Counted from the stretch's first letter, positions 49,201 through 58,605 are shown. The stretch is DNA of 64,000 bases from Myxococcales bacterium (GCA_020633315.1 JACKDV010000008.1:1-64000); one strand, 5' to 3'. Made by a program: numbers and translations. Notes: generated from the sequence alone by a model not told the origin.

Positions 49201-50862
49201 ATGAAGATGGCCGTAATTCGGACGTGTGTAGTCGTATGTGCCCTGGCATTGTCTCCTGCTCTGGTTTCGGGCCATGGGCATCCAGGTAGCGGGCATCCAG
49301 GACATGGACACTCGGGACATGGACACTCGGGTCATGGACACTCTGCTGGTGCTCACTGGAAGAACTGGGGGGCAGGGCTCGACAATGCCCGCTTCGCGGA
49401 GGCCGAGCACGAGATCGGAGTGGGGAACGTCGGCGATCTGCAGCTCGCGTGGTCGTTCGTCACGGGATCCGATGTCTCGGCGACGCCGACGGTCTTCGCC
49501 GGTGATCTCTTCGTCCCGGACTGGGGAGGATCCTTGTACAGCCTCGATGCGAGCACGGGCGATCTCAATTGGTCATCCTCGATCTCCGACTATACGGGCA
49601 TTGCCGGCGACTTCAGCCGCACCAGTCCCGTGGTCCACGGCAACAAGCTGATCATCGGCAGCCGTGCCCTGGGCGGGGCGACCCTCATGGCGGTGGATCG
49701 GCACTCGGGCGCGCTCCTGTGGTCGACGAGCCTCTCCGATCACCCGGCGGCAATCATCACCCAGTCACCGACGGTCCATGGCAACAAGGTGTTTGCCGGG
49801 GTGGCCTCGCTGGAGGAGCTGTTCGCGGGGGACGCCGCCTACGAGTGCTGTACGTTCCGAGGCTCGCTCGCGGCGCTCGATCTCGATACCGGTGAGATCG
49901 AGTGGCAGACGTACATGGCCCCCGACAATGGGGGCTCCCCCGAGCTCTTCAGCGGCAATGCCGTGTGGGGAAGCTCTCCGGCCGTGGACCCCAGTCGGGG
50001 GGCCGTGTACATCGCCACCGGGAACAACTACGAGATCCCGACGGCGCTCGAGGAGTGTCTGGTCGATGCTGGTGATGACGGTGTTGCATTCCAGATGTGC
50101 CTCGATGCCTACGATGATCCGGCGAACCTGTTCGATGCGATCGTCTCTCTCGACATGGACACCGGTGAGATCAATTGGGCCAAGAAACTGCAGGACTACG
50201 ACTCGTTCAACATCGCCTGCATTGCGGGGGCGTTTCCGGGGGTCGATCCAGACAATTGCCCCAATCCAACCGGTCCCGACTACGATTTCGGGCAAGCCCC
50301 GATGCTGTGGCACGCACAGGGCCAGGACTTCGTGGGGGCGGGGCAGAAGAGCGGCTTCTTCTGGGCCTTGGATCGGGACACGGGAGACGTCGTGTGGGCT
50401 GCCGTGCCCGGGCCCGGCGGAGCGGCCGGCGGCATGCAGTGGGGATCGGCAACGGACGGAGAGCTGGTCTACGTCTCCATCTCGAACTACTTCGAGCACG
50501 TCCCCTACGAGCTCATCGATGGTACGCTCACGACGGGTGGGTCGTGGTCTGCGCTCGATGCCGCGACCGGTGAGATCGTGTGGCAGACGGCAGATCCAGG
50601 GGCCTTCACTCCCCTCGCGGCCATCTCCTCGGCCCAAGCCCCGCTGACCGTGGCCAATGACGTGGTCTACGGGGCCTCGACTGGTGGAGGCCTCTATGCC
50701 ATGGACGCCTACACCGGGCAGATCCTGTGGGACTACGACACGGGGGTGTCGAACATGGGCGGCGCATCCGTCGTGAACGGGATGGTCTACTGGGGTAGCG
50801 GCTACGGCAACCTCGGCGCGGGCATCCCGGGCGACACCCTCTATGCCTTCGGCCTGGAGTGA
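49201..50862 (+). CDS. Secreted PQQ-type beta-propeller protein with His-Gly repeats
   Basis: 553 residues from ATG 49201. Signal peptide (about 1-21), then a tract of about ten His-Gly dipeptides (G-H-G-H-S units, coded by near-identical 12-nt repeats). The rest is an eight-bladed quinoprotein fold with W-x-x-x-x (D-x-x-T-G-x-(I/L)-x-W) repeats, an adjacent Cys-Cys pair (Y-E-C-C-T-F) as in PQQ alcohol dehydrogenases, and A-T-G-N-N-Y-E-I-P. Closest in look to polyvinyl alcohol dehydrogenase-type enzymes but without a cytochrome c domain. Oxidation of an alcohol is inferred only. Codons end in A/T more often than in neighbours, hinting at transfer. Confidence 0.82.
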   Translation: MKMAVIRTCVVVCALALSPALVSGHGHPGSGHPGHGHSGHGHSGHGHSAGAHWKNWGAGLDNARFAEAEHEIGVGNVGDLQLAWSFVTGSDVSATPTVFAGDLFVPDWGGSLYSLDASTGDLNWSSSISDYTGIAGDFSRTSPVVHGNKLIIGSRALGGATLMAVDRHSGALLWSTSLSDHPAAIITQSPTVHGNKVFAGVASLEELFAGDAAYECCTFRGSLAALDLDTGEIEWQTYMAPDNGGSPELFSGNAVWGSSPAVDPSRGAVYIATGNNYEIPTALEECLVDAGDDGVAFQMCLDAYDDPANLFDAIVSLDMDTGEINWAKKLQDYDSFNIACIAGAFPGVDPDNCPNPTGPDYDFGQAPMLWHAQGQDFVGAGQKSGFFWALDRDTGDVVWAAVPGPGGAAGGMQWGSATDGELVYVSISNYFEHVPYELIDGTLTTGGSWSALDAATGEIVWQTADPGAFTPLAAISSAQAPLTVANDVVYGASTGGGLYAMDAYTGQILWDYDTGVSNMGGASVVNGMVYWGSGYGNLGAGIPGDTLYAFGLE

Positions 50863-50883
50863 CCGGCTCCAGGCGGCCTCGCG

Positions 50884-52833
50884 CTACTGCGGTGACGGTG
50901 GCAGCACCGTCACCTGCACCCGCGAGCCGTGTCCGCCGTCGCGGTACACCCGGTGGGTGGCCTTCACGAAGTCCTCGTCCTTCGCGGCGAAGATGTTGTC
51001 CACCCACTTCTGCGGGTTGCGATCCACCAGCGGAAACCAGGTGCTCTGCACCTGGATCATCACCCGGTGCCCCGGCTCGAAGGTGTGCAGCACGTCCTGC
51101 AGGGGCAGGCGCACGCGGGTGGGCTGGCCGGGGGTGAAGGGCTCGGGCGCGTCGTAGCCCTCGCGGTAGCGGCCGCGGATCACCTCGCTGCGCACCATCA
51201 TCTGGTAGCCGCCCATGTGCTTGCCCTCGGGCAGGAAGCGGTGGTCGGGCGCGTCGTCGGGGAACACGTCGACGAGCTTGACCACCCAGTCGGCGTCACG
51301 CTGGCTGGTCGAGACCCACAGCTCGGCGGTGATGGGACCGGCCACCGTCAGCGCCTCGGTCAAGGGCTCGCCCACCCAGCTCAGCACGTCGGGACGACGC
51401 GAGGCGAAGCGCTGATCGTCGCTCATGTACTCCTTGGTCATGCCGGTGACGACCGCCTCGGTGTAGGGCACGGGCTTGGCGGGATCGCTGACGTACTCGT
51501 CGTAGGCCTTGCGCTCGGTGGGCGCGGCATCGACCAGGCGACCCCCCGCGCCCATCCACAGCGTGCGGGGGCTCCCGGCGGGCGGCCACTGCTCGAAGCG
51601 CCTCCAGCGGTTGGCGCCGGTCTCGAACACGTAGGCCTCCGGGAGATCGGGGTGCCCCCCTGCGTCGCCCTCGAGCTCGTGGACGAAGAAGGTGGTCTCG
51701 ATCTCCTCCTGGAAGAAGCGCGAGTGCTCGCCCTCGAAGTCCACGCTGCCCAGGTGATCTCCTTCGGTGCGGTGCCAGCCGCCGTGGGACCACGGGCCCA
51801 TCACCAGCACGTTCCACGCCTCGGGGTCCTGGGCCTCGATGGCGCGGTAGATCTGCAGCGGACCGTAGAGGTCCTCGGCGTCGAACCACCCACCCACGGT
51901 CATCACGGCCGGCGCCACGTTCCGTAGGTGCGGCAGCAGGTTGCGGGCCTGCCAGAAGCGGTCGTAGTCGGGGTGGGCGGTGGCCTCGGTCCAGAACGGC
52001 ACCTCGCCGTGGAGGTAGCGGGCCTCGAGGTTGGCCAGCGAGCCCACGCGCAGGAAGAACTCGTAGCCGTCGGGGGTGCCGTGGTCGAAGCGCTCGCCCC
52101 ACTCCTTCTTCAGGCCCTCGTGCTTGCGCCCGAACACGGCGAAGAAGTTGAAGCTGTGGGGCAGGAAGAACGCGCCGTGGTGGTGGAAGTCGTCGAAGTA
52201 CCAGTCGGCGATCGGAGCCTGCGGGGAGACGGCCCGCAGGGCAGGGTGGGCGTCGATCATGCCGGCGGCGGCGTAGAACCCCGGGTACGAGGTCCCCACC
52301 ATGCCCACGCGACCGTTGTGCCCCTCCACGTTGGCGAGCAGCCACTCGATGGTGTCGAAGGCGTCGGTGCTCTCGTCGATCTGGCCGGCCTGCTTGTCCT
52401 CGAGGTGGGGGCGCATGTTCACGAACTCGCCCTCCGACATGAAGCAGCCGCGGACGTCCTGCTCGACGAAGATCCAGCCGCGCTCCATCAGCGCATCGCT
52501 GGGCCCGAGGCGGCTGGGGAATTGATCCTCTCCGTAGGGATCGGCGGCATAGGGGGTGCGCTCGATGAGGATGGGGGCCTCACCCGTGCGATCGAGCGGG
52601 GTGTAGATCGCGGTGAACAGGGTGACCCCATCGCGCATGGGGATCCGGACCTCGCGCTTGGCGTAGTGCCGGCGCACCCAGGCCGCTCCGGTGAAGGGCT
52701 CTCGCACCGACTCGATCGGCTCCACTCCCTGGGCGCTGGGCTGCTCGGGCGCGACAGCGGGGAGATCGCTCGCCGTCGGGCGGCAGCCGAGCACGAGCGC
52801 GAGCAGGCACGAGGGGACGAGTCGTCGGGACAC
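50884..52833 (-). CDS. CocE/NonD-family hydrolase, lipoprotein
   Basis: 649 residues from GTG 52833. Lipobox V-L-G-C (about 16). The alpha/beta-hydrolase part has M-R-D-G-V-T-L, Q-D-V-R-G and the nucleophile elbow G-T-S-Y-P-G; His of the triad is in W-S-H-G-G-W; the C-terminal jelly-roll domain is of the X-Pro dipeptidyl peptidase type (V-D-V-F-P-D-D...). Members are cocaine esterase, glutaryl-7-ACA acylase and Xaa-Pro peptidases; the substrate here cannot be told. The -10-like TATCGT is 7 nt upstream, supporting this GTG over the neighbouring one at 52836. Confidence 0.9.
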   Translation of the reverse strand: MSRRLVPSCLLALVLGCRPTASDLPAVAPEQPSAQGVEPIESVREPFTGAAWVRRHYAKREVRIPMRDGVTLFTAIYTPLDRTGEAPILIERTPYAADPYGEDQFPSRLGPSDALMERGWIFVEQDVRGCFMSEGEFVNMRPHLEDKQAGQIDESTDAFDTIEWLLANVEGHNGRVGMVGTSYPGFYAAAGMIDAHPALRAVSPQAPIADWYFDDFHHHGAFFLPHSFNFFAVFGRKHEGLKKEWGERFDHGTPDGYEFFLRVGSLANLEARYLHGEVPFWTEATAHPDYDRFWQARNLLPHLRNVAPAVMTVGGWFDAEDLYGPLQIYRAIEAQDPEAWNVLVMGPWSHGGWHRTEGDHLGSVDFEGEHSRFFQEEIETTFFVHELEGDAGGHPDLPEAYVFETGANRWRRFEQWPPAGSPRTLWMGAGGRLVDAAPTERKAYDEYVSDPAKPVPYTEAVVTGMTKEYMSDDQRFASRRPDVLSWVGEPLTEALTVAGPITAELWVSTSQRDADWVVKLVDVFPDDAPDHRFLPEGKHMGGYQMMVRSEVIRGRYREGYDAPEPFTPGQPTRVRLPLQDVLHTFEPGHRVMIQVQSTWFPLVDRNPQKWVDNIFAAKDEDFVKATHRVYRDGGHGSRVQVTVLPPSPQ

Positions 52834-52840
52834 CACGGGG

Positions 52841-52846
52841 ACGATA
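52841..52846 (-). promoter_or_regulatory. -10-like TATCGT, predicted leaderless start
   Basis: On the minus strand TATCGT is followed after 7 nt by GTG 52833, without a ribosome site. Confidence 0.45.
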
Positions 52847-53058
52847 ACGGTCGACCCGAGACCTCCCCAAGCTGCCAAAGGCCGTGCGATGGAGCCTCGA
52901 GACAAGCCTCCAAGGTAGGGGGCATTACTATTCTTCCAAATGTGAGCACTCGGACGTTTTTTTTGCTCTCGACCCGGAAAGCTCGGGGAGGCGTGTGTCT
53001 CACGTGTCGGAGCGTGTGGGACACGGGTGCCGGCCCACGTGCGGAGGGAGCTCGAGTC

Positions 53059-54768
53059 ATGAAGAGGACGGTTCTTTGGAGCACGGTCGCCGGGATGCTG
53101 GCTGGGACCTCGGCCTGCGGAGGCGGGTCGGAGGACATGCCGCCGGGCTTCGGCGATGGCACCGACCCCGGTGATGCCGATGACGACGGCGGCGAGGACG
53201 ACGACGACAGCGGCGAGGACGATGGCGGGCCGGAGGACGCGGAGCTGATCCTGTGCGACCAGCTCGAGCTCGACAACGTCATCGATCGCGCCGCGTGCCC
53301 CTTCATCCAGGGCCGGGGAGTGGAGCCGCCGCAGGCCGACTCGGTGGAGTTCTGTCGCCGCGCCTACGTCGATCTGCTGGGGGTCTCGCCCACCGATCGC
53401 GACTACGAGCGCGACTGCAAGTGGGCCACCAAGGACGAGCTGGTCGACGACCTCATGAGCCGCCCCGAGTACGTGCTGGTCTCCCAGCGCATGTGGGGCG
53501 ACGTCTTCCACTACACCAGCAACATCGTCAACTACGAGTACATCGCCGACCTCGACGCCCTGGTCGGCGAGCTCTACCAGGGCCTGGTGAGCTACGACGT
53601 GTTCGCGGAGCTGGCCGCCACCCACCCCGCCTTCCTGGGGCGCTGGGACGGCAACGATCTGGTGGGCTTCAACTTCATGGCCTTCCTGGGGCGCGACGCG
53701 AACCCGGCCGAGCGCCTCGCCCTCGAGCCGCTGTGGCACCAGTGGGCCGAGCGCGACGCGGCCAACCCCATGCAGAGCAACGCGCGCAACGTGGTGCTCG
53801 ACACCCGCCAGTGCGCGGCGCCCAACGAGGCCGACTGCTACAGCGACTACTGGGGCGAGCACACCATCATCACCCCGCAGCCGATGCCCGGCGACGCCGA
53901 CCCCAACGGGGCCAACGTGATCGACCAGGCCGAGCTCAGCGCCGAGCAGTGGAACACGCTGCGCCTGCCGGGCCGGCTCATCGCCGAGCACGCCACCTTC
54001 TACGAGTCGTACGTGGACCGGGCCCTGCGGCGCTACCTGGGCTACGACGCGGGGGCCGAGCTGCCCACCGTGCGCCAGGCCCTGGTCGACATGCTCGAGG
54101 CCAACGGCGGCAACGTGGTGGAGATCGATCGCGAGATCCTCAGCTCGGGCCTGTACACCGCGAGCCACCAGTTCCTGGAGGAGGACGCGGCCAACCCCGA
54201 CGACTGGGCGCCGCCCTACTGGCACGGCCCGGTCAAGCAGATGGGAGCCGAGGACTGGCTGCGCTCCGCGGCTCGCCTCACCGGCCAGGACCTGGGCAGC
54301 TGTGATCACCGCTACCCCACCGTGCAGCAGGGTCCTCAGGGTCTCCACCCGCACGCCTACCCCACCATGGCCAACGGGGCGCCCGACTACGACTTCCGCG
54401 ATCGGGCCCAGCTGCTCGGCGGCTGCCCCGACCACGTGACCCAGTTCCGCGAGGCGCGGACCGGGCTCATCGCGGCGCTCACCCAGGCCACGCTCACCAC
54501 CGAGCTGTGTGCCGCGGCCGACCTCGACGCGCCGATCTACCCGCTGCAGTTCATCGAGGATCCAGGCGACAAGAGCGAGGATGCGCTGCGCACCGCGGCC
54601 AACCAGGTGTACTCGGCCGCGATGGTGCGCCCGATCCCCGAGTTCGCCGAGGAGGCGCTCATGGAGGGGATCAGCGGCTGCCGCGACGATCTCGGCTGCA
54701 CGCCGGCCGACTTCGCCATCGAGACTTGCCGGCTCACCCTGAAGGCCGCGGACTTCTTGTTCTACTAG
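53059..54768 (+). CDS. DUF1549-like lipoprotein of a DUF1501 cassette
   Basis: 569 residues. Lipobox T-S-A-C (about 20), followed by an acidic Asp/Gly linker (21-58). The N-terminal half has F-C-R-R-A-Y-V-D-L-L-G-V-S-P-T and L-V-D-D-L-M-S-R-P-E-Y, the signature of DUF1549 proteins (planctomycete-type). The C-terminal half has no name I can give. GGAGGGAG is upstream of ATG and the leader contains TACTAT (52926-52931) and a T8 run. Same operon as the DUF1501 protein 29 bp later. Confidence 0.8.
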   Translation: MKRTVLWSTVAGMLAGTSACGGGSEDMPPGFGDGTDPGDADDDGGEDDDDSGEDDGGPEDAELILCDQLELDNVIDRAACPFIQGRGVEPPQADSVEFCRRAYVDLLGVSPTDRDYERDCKWATKDELVDDLMSRPEYVLVSQRMWGDVFHYTSNIVNYEYIADLDALVGELYQGLVSYDVFAELAATHPAFLGRWDGNDLVGFNFMAFLGRDANPAERLALEPLWHQWAERDAANPMQSNARNVVLDTRQCAAPNEADCYSDYWGEHTIITPQPMPGDADPNGANVIDQAELSAEQWNTLRLPGRLIAEHATFYESYVDRALRRYLGYDAGAELPTVRQALVDMLEANGGNVVEIDREILSSGLYTASHQFLEEDAANPDDWAPPYWHGPVKQMGAEDWLRSAARLTGQDLGSCDHRYPTVQQGPQGLHPHAYPTMANGAPDYDFRDRAQLLGGCPDHVTQFREARTGLIAALTQATLTTELCAAADLDAPIYPLQFIEDPGDKSEDALRTAANQVYSAAMVRPIPEFAEEALMEGISGCRDDLGCTPADFAIETCRLTLKAADFLFY

Positions 54769-54797
54769 GGCACCGAGAGAAGGAAGAGGGGGACACC

Positions 54798-56180
54798 ATG
54801 TCGACCATCAGCAAGCAGAACCGCCGGACCTTCCTCAAGCTGGGCCTCGGGGGCATCGCCACCGGCGCCGTGGCACCCTGGGTGTGGACCCCGCGGATGA
54901 GCCGGGCCACCGGCAACATCCCGGCCAGCCGCCACAATCACCTCATCGTGATCAACCTCGACGGCGGGGCCCGCTCGGTGCCGATGTTCAACGGTGCCGT
55001 GGACTCCCGCTGGAATCCCTACGGCACCCAGCCGGGCGCCGAGGGGACCGACTGGGGCGTGGGCATGGTGTTCGACGCCGCGCCGCACCCCGAGACCCAG
55101 GCGCTGTTCGGCATGGCGATGCCCTCGCTGCCGATGATCAGCAACGAGGTCTGCGTGCTCGGTACGGTCGACCACACCCCGGGCGCGGCGGCGGGGGTGG
55201 GCAACCACGACACCGCCCGCAACATCATCTGCAGCGGCTACGAGGGCGGCGGCGCGGGCCTGATGAGCCTGGTCTACTCCCACCACAAGAACTACACCGA
55301 GGGCAGCGCGGGCCTGGTGTTCCCGCCCGTGGTCATCGGCACCGGGGCCGCGACCACCATCTTCGGGATCCCCGACGGCTCGATCACTCCGGTGATGGTG
55401 CCCTCCCACCAGGAGTTCGCGGCCCAGAGCGGAGACGACGGCGGCGGCCAGCCCGAGTGGGCGCGGGCCTTCGAGGCCGGCCTCGACGAGGCCAGCGCGC
55501 GCCACCGCAGCGCCCGCGATCGCCAGCTCATCGAGCGCATGAGCAACGGCAAGCAGAACGTGGAGGCCTTCCGCCAGGTGTTCGTCGACCCGGCGCTGCG
55601 GGTGGCCACCCAGCCCACCGCGGGCGAGCAGCTCACCAACGCCCAGCTCGAGGCGATCCTCGGCACCTCGCTGCTCGGGCGCAACCTGGCCCTGGCCCTG
55701 CGCTTCGTGCAGTACGGCTCGGCCGCGGTGCTGGTGGGCGACAACGGCTGGGACACGCACTCGGCCGAGAGCTCGCCCTACGACATGAGCGCCAACACCC
55801 TGGCCCGGGCCTTCGCCGGCCTGAGCTTCGCCCTCAAGCGCATGGACCACCCCGAGGGCGGGAGCTACTGGGACCACACCCTCATCATGGTCACCAGCGA
55901 GTTCGGCCGCGACAACGTGGGCGGCGGGGGCTTCAACTCGGGCGGCGGCTCCGATCACACCGGCGGCCCCGGCTCGCGCTACCAGGCCTTCCCGTACCTC
56001 GGCGGGCTGGTGGGGCAGGGAGGCGGCTTCTTCGGCCGCACCGACGCCAATACCATGGAGCCCCTGGGGGGCGAGCCGATCTTCGGCACGGTGGAGCACA
56101 TGGCCATGGCCCTCGCGGTGCTCGACATCAACACCGAGAGCATCTGGCCCGGCGTGGAGCCGCTCACCGCGATCTTCTGA
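54798..56180 (+). CDS. DUF1501 family protein with Tat signal
   Basis: 460 residues. N-terminal Q-N-R-R-T-F-L-K-L-G-L-G-G is a textbook twin-arginine signal. The body is DUF1501, an alkaline phosphatase/sulfatase-like alpha/beta fold with N-L-D-G-G-A, D-N-G-W-D-T-H-S and S-E-F-G-R metal-site motifs. Such proteins follow DUF1549-like or DUF1800 partners; enzymatic activity is not established. A purine-rich GGAAGAGGGGG precedes the ATG. Confidence 0.9.
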   Translation: MSTISKQNRRTFLKLGLGGIATGAVAPWVWTPRMSRATGNIPASRHNHLIVINLDGGARSVPMFNGAVDSRWNPYGTQPGAEGTDWGVGMVFDAAPHPETQALFGMAMPSLPMISNEVCVLGTVDHTPGAAAGVGNHDTARNIICSGYEGGGAGLMSLVYSHHKNYTEGSAGLVFPPVVIGTGAATTIFGIPDGSITPVMVPSHQEFAAQSGDDGGGQPEWARAFEAGLDEASARHRSARDRQLIERMSNGKQNVEAFRQVFVDPALRVATQPTAGEQLTNAQLEAILGTSLLGRNLALALRFVQYGSAAVLVGDNGWDTHSAESSPYDMSANTLARAFAGLSFALKRMDHPEGGSYWDHTLIMVTSEFGRDNVGGGGFNSGGGSDHTGGPGSRYQAFPYLGGLVGQGGGFFGRTDANTMEPLGGEPIFGTVEHMAMALAVLDINTESIWPGVEPLTAIF

Positions 56181-56230
56181 GCCCAGCCCCGTCCCCCCGC
56201 TCGTCGACCCTCGCCTCCGGAGAACGTCCC

Positions 56231-57562
56231 GTGTCTCGACTCCACACCCTGCTCGTGCTCACCACCCTCGGTCCCGCGCTCGCCTGCACCGTCGCCGGCG
56301 GAGGGGGCGGCGACTTCGGTGAGGACGGGTCGATGGTCGACGAGGGAGGCGAGGGCGAGTCCGAGGGCGGGACCGGAGCCGAGACCGAGGGGACGCCGGC
56401 CGAGGTGCCCGGGGACGGTCGAGCGTTCGTGGAGGAGGCCAAGAAGGAATTCCCCACCTACCTCGATCTGCACGAGAAGGTCATCACCCGCACCTGCACG
56501 CCCTTCCCCAACGTCTGCCACAACAACAAGGAGTACCCGGATCTGCGCACGCCGCAGGCGATGCTCGGCATGCTCGGCAAGCCCTGCAACCTCGACGTGG
56601 AGGATCCGCTCAACACCTACAACGGCTGCGAGCCCGAGGGGGACGTGCTGCGCTTCACCACGGGCAGCAACATGGGCTTTGCGACCACGATCGGGCACGT
56701 CGAGCTCGTGCCCAGCCTCGAGGGGGGCGTGGCCGCGATCACGCTGTTCCTCGCCGAGCCCGTCCCGGCCGGGATGATCGACCCGTCCAGCCCCGAGTCC
56801 ATCGAGATCCTCCGCACCACCGACACCGGGATGCTCACCGTGGGGCGGGTGGAGAATGCGGTGACCTACTCGGCGGGGGTCGACGCCGTGCAGATCCTGA
56901 GCTACGAGGCGCAGCCCTCCGAGGTCCACGACCTGCTCGAGGTGGACATCCGCGTGGGCGATCCCAACCAGGACGGGATCTTCGGGGCCGAGGAGGTGGA
57001 CGAGCACCTGCTCGAGCTCAAGGCGGGCGACCCCTGGGGCTCGTACATGCTGCAGCGGCTGCAGGGCAACGTGCCCGGCAGCCCCATGCCCCTGGCCAAC
57101 CAGCCGCTGTCCGCGGCCGAGGTGGTGGCGATCGCCTGCTGGATCGAGGGCACCGATCAGCCCGAGGGCGACAGCCCCTACGCCTCCATCGACTACGACG
57201 GCTGCCGGTACGCGGCCGAGTTCGGCGAGCCCGATCCCGACAGCGGGGCGACCTTCTCGGGTCACGTGCAGCCGATCCTCGAGACGCGCTGCGCCACCCC
57301 GGGCTGCCACGGCAGCGTGGCCCCGGCCGCGGGCCTCGATCTCACCGCCGAGGCGGCCCGAGACAACCTGTTCGCGCCGTCCACCCAGAACCCCGACATC
57401 CCGCTGGTGACCCCGGGCAACCCCACCAACAGCTACCTGATGACCAAGCTCACCGGGGACGGCTTCGCGGGCAAGCAGATGCCGCTTGGTGCCTCGCCGC
57501 TCAGCGACGAGGAGCTCGACATCATCCGCCTGTGGATCTCCTACGGGGCGCCCAACGACTAG
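56231..57562 (+). CDS. Cytochrome c-like lipoprotein with extended CxnCH motifs
   Basis: 443 residues from GTG. Lipobox A-L-A-C (about 19) and a Gly/Glu linker. Near residue 90 there is C-T-P-F-P-N-V-C-H and near 355 C-A-T-P-G-C-H-G in the context V-Q-P-I-L-E-T-R-C...G-L-D-L-T, the layout of planctomycete cytochrome c domains, but with six and four residues between the cysteines instead of two. Both end with K-M/Q-M-P-like segments (G-K-Q-M-P-L-G) that could supply the axial Met. Third gene of the cassette with the DUF1549-like and DUF1501 proteins. Confidence 0.78.
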   Translation: MSRLHTLLVLTTLGPALACTVAGGGGGDFGEDGSMVDEGGEGESEGGTGAETEGTPAEVPGDGRAFVEEAKKEFPTYLDLHEKVITRTCTPFPNVCHNNKEYPDLRTPQAMLGMLGKPCNLDVEDPLNTYNGCEPEGDVLRFTTGSNMGFATTIGHVELVPSLEGGVAAITLFLAEPVPAGMIDPSSPESIEILRTTDTGMLTVGRVENAVTYSAGVDAVQILSYEAQPSEVHDLLEVDIRVGDPNQDGIFGAEEVDEHLLELKAGDPWGSYMLQRLQGNVPGSPMPLANQPLSAAEVVAIACWIEGTDQPEGDSPYASIDYDGCRYAAEFGEPDPDSGATFSGHVQPILETRCATPGCHGSVAPAAGLDLTAEAARDNLFAPSTQNPDIPLVTPGNPTNSYLMTKLTGDGFAGKQMPLGASPLSDEELDIIRLWISYGAPND

Positions 57563-57575
57563 CGCTCGGTCCTGC

Positions 57576-57581
57576 TACCCT
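57576..57581 (+). promoter_or_regulatory. -10-like TACCCT
   Basis: TACCCT ends 9 nt before ATG 57591; similar to but slightly further away than the leaderless hexamers of other genes. Confidence 0.3.
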
Positions 57582-57590
57582 GGTACGCCG

Positions 57591-58598
57591 ATGACGAGCC
57601 CGCGACGTCTCCGGTCCATCGCTCTCGCCATGACGGCCCCGCTGGGGTTGCTGCTGGCCCCGGGCTGCAGCCCGGCCGGCAGCGGCGACGAGGGCTTCGA
57701 CTTCTCGAGCGACTCCAACGCCACCGGCACCTCGACCGCCGACAGCGGTGACGGCGAGGGCTCCGGGACCGAGGCCGAGCCCACCGGTGACTCCTCCACC
57801 GGGACCGTCGACGACGACAGCAGCTCCGACTCGAGCACGGGCGAGCTGCCCCCGGCCGAGCCCTGCGTCTCGGTCGACATCCTGTTCGTGGTGGACGACT
57901 CCGAGCCGATGGCCGAGGAGCAGCTGCGGCTGCAGGCGAGCGCGCTCGCGTTCGTGCAGGCGATCCAGACCGCGATCCCCACCCTCGGCGAGGATCTGCA
58001 CATCGGGGTGATCACCACCGACGACGAGCTGATGGTGCAGGCCAACGCCGAGCCCTGCGGCCCCTACGAGGGCGGCGACCACTGGATGATCTCCTCGAGC
58101 ACCGTGCTGGCCACCGAGCTCGAGTGTGCGCTCGCCGTGGGCGTGGATGGCTCGCCCAACGAGCGCCCCATGGACATGCTGATCGGGGCGCTGTCGGACG
58201 AGAACATCGCCCCCGGTGGCTACCACAACGGCTTCCTGCGCGAGGACGCCCTGCTCGTGGTGGTGCTCGCCACCAACGAGGAGGACGAATTCGAGATGGA
58301 CACCTCGTGGGGCTCGGCCGGCGATCCGTCGGACTGGGTGGCGGCGGTGGCCGGGCGCAAGGGCGGCTGGCTGGGCGACGTGGTGGTGCTCTCGCTGCTC
58401 GGCACTCCGGCGCCCAACGCCTGCATCGCCCCGTGGGACGGCACCGAGGGTGCCCAGCCCTCGCCGCGGCTCATCGAGTTCACCGAGTCGTTCCCCCAGG
58501 GGGCCGTCGGCGACATCTGCCAGGCGGACTACTCCGGGTTCCTGCAGGGGGTCGTGCCTGGGGTGACGGCAGCGTGCGCCGGCTACCTCCCGCCGTGA
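57591..58598 (+). CDS. Lipoprotein with vWA-like domain and degenerate MIDAS
   Basis: 335 residues. Lipobox A-P-G-C (about 26), Ser/Thr/Gly/Asp linker (27-92) with S-T-G-E-L-P-P, then D-I-L-F-V-V-D-D-S-E-P-M, corresponding to the D-x-S-x-S MIDAS of the many myxobacterial surface vWA proteins (usually V-D-N-S-G-S-M). Here the third residue is Pro, so metal binding is likely weakened. The remainder follows the family pattern (G-V-I-T-T-D-D, A-L-L-V-V-V-L-A-T-N-E-E-D). Probably a surface adhesion or scaffold protein; six cysteines may form disulfides. Confidence 0.82.
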   Translation: MTSPRRLRSIALAMTAPLGLLLAPGCSPAGSGDEGFDFSSDSNATGTSTADSGDGEGSGTEAEPTGDSSTGTVDDDSSSDSSTGELPPAEPCVSVDILFVVDDSEPMAEEQLRLQASALAFVQAIQTAIPTLGEDLHIGVITTDDELMVQANAEPCGPYEGGDHWMISSSTVLATELECALAVGVDGSPNERPMDMLIGALSDENIAPGGYHNGFLREDALLVVVLATNEEDEFEMDTSWGSAGDPSDWVAAVAGRKGGWLGDVVVLSLLGTPAPNACIAPWDGTEGAQPSPRLIEFTESFPQGAVGDICQADYSGFLQGVVPGVTAACAGYLPP

Positions 58599-58605
58599 GG
58601 CGGGG

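Noticed and set aside
50884..54435. 1183-codon minus-strand open frame
   Set aside because: Only the part up to 52833 is real (CocE-type hydrolase). The N-terminal 530 codons are antisense to the DUF1549-like gene and the lipobox sits at the inner GTG.
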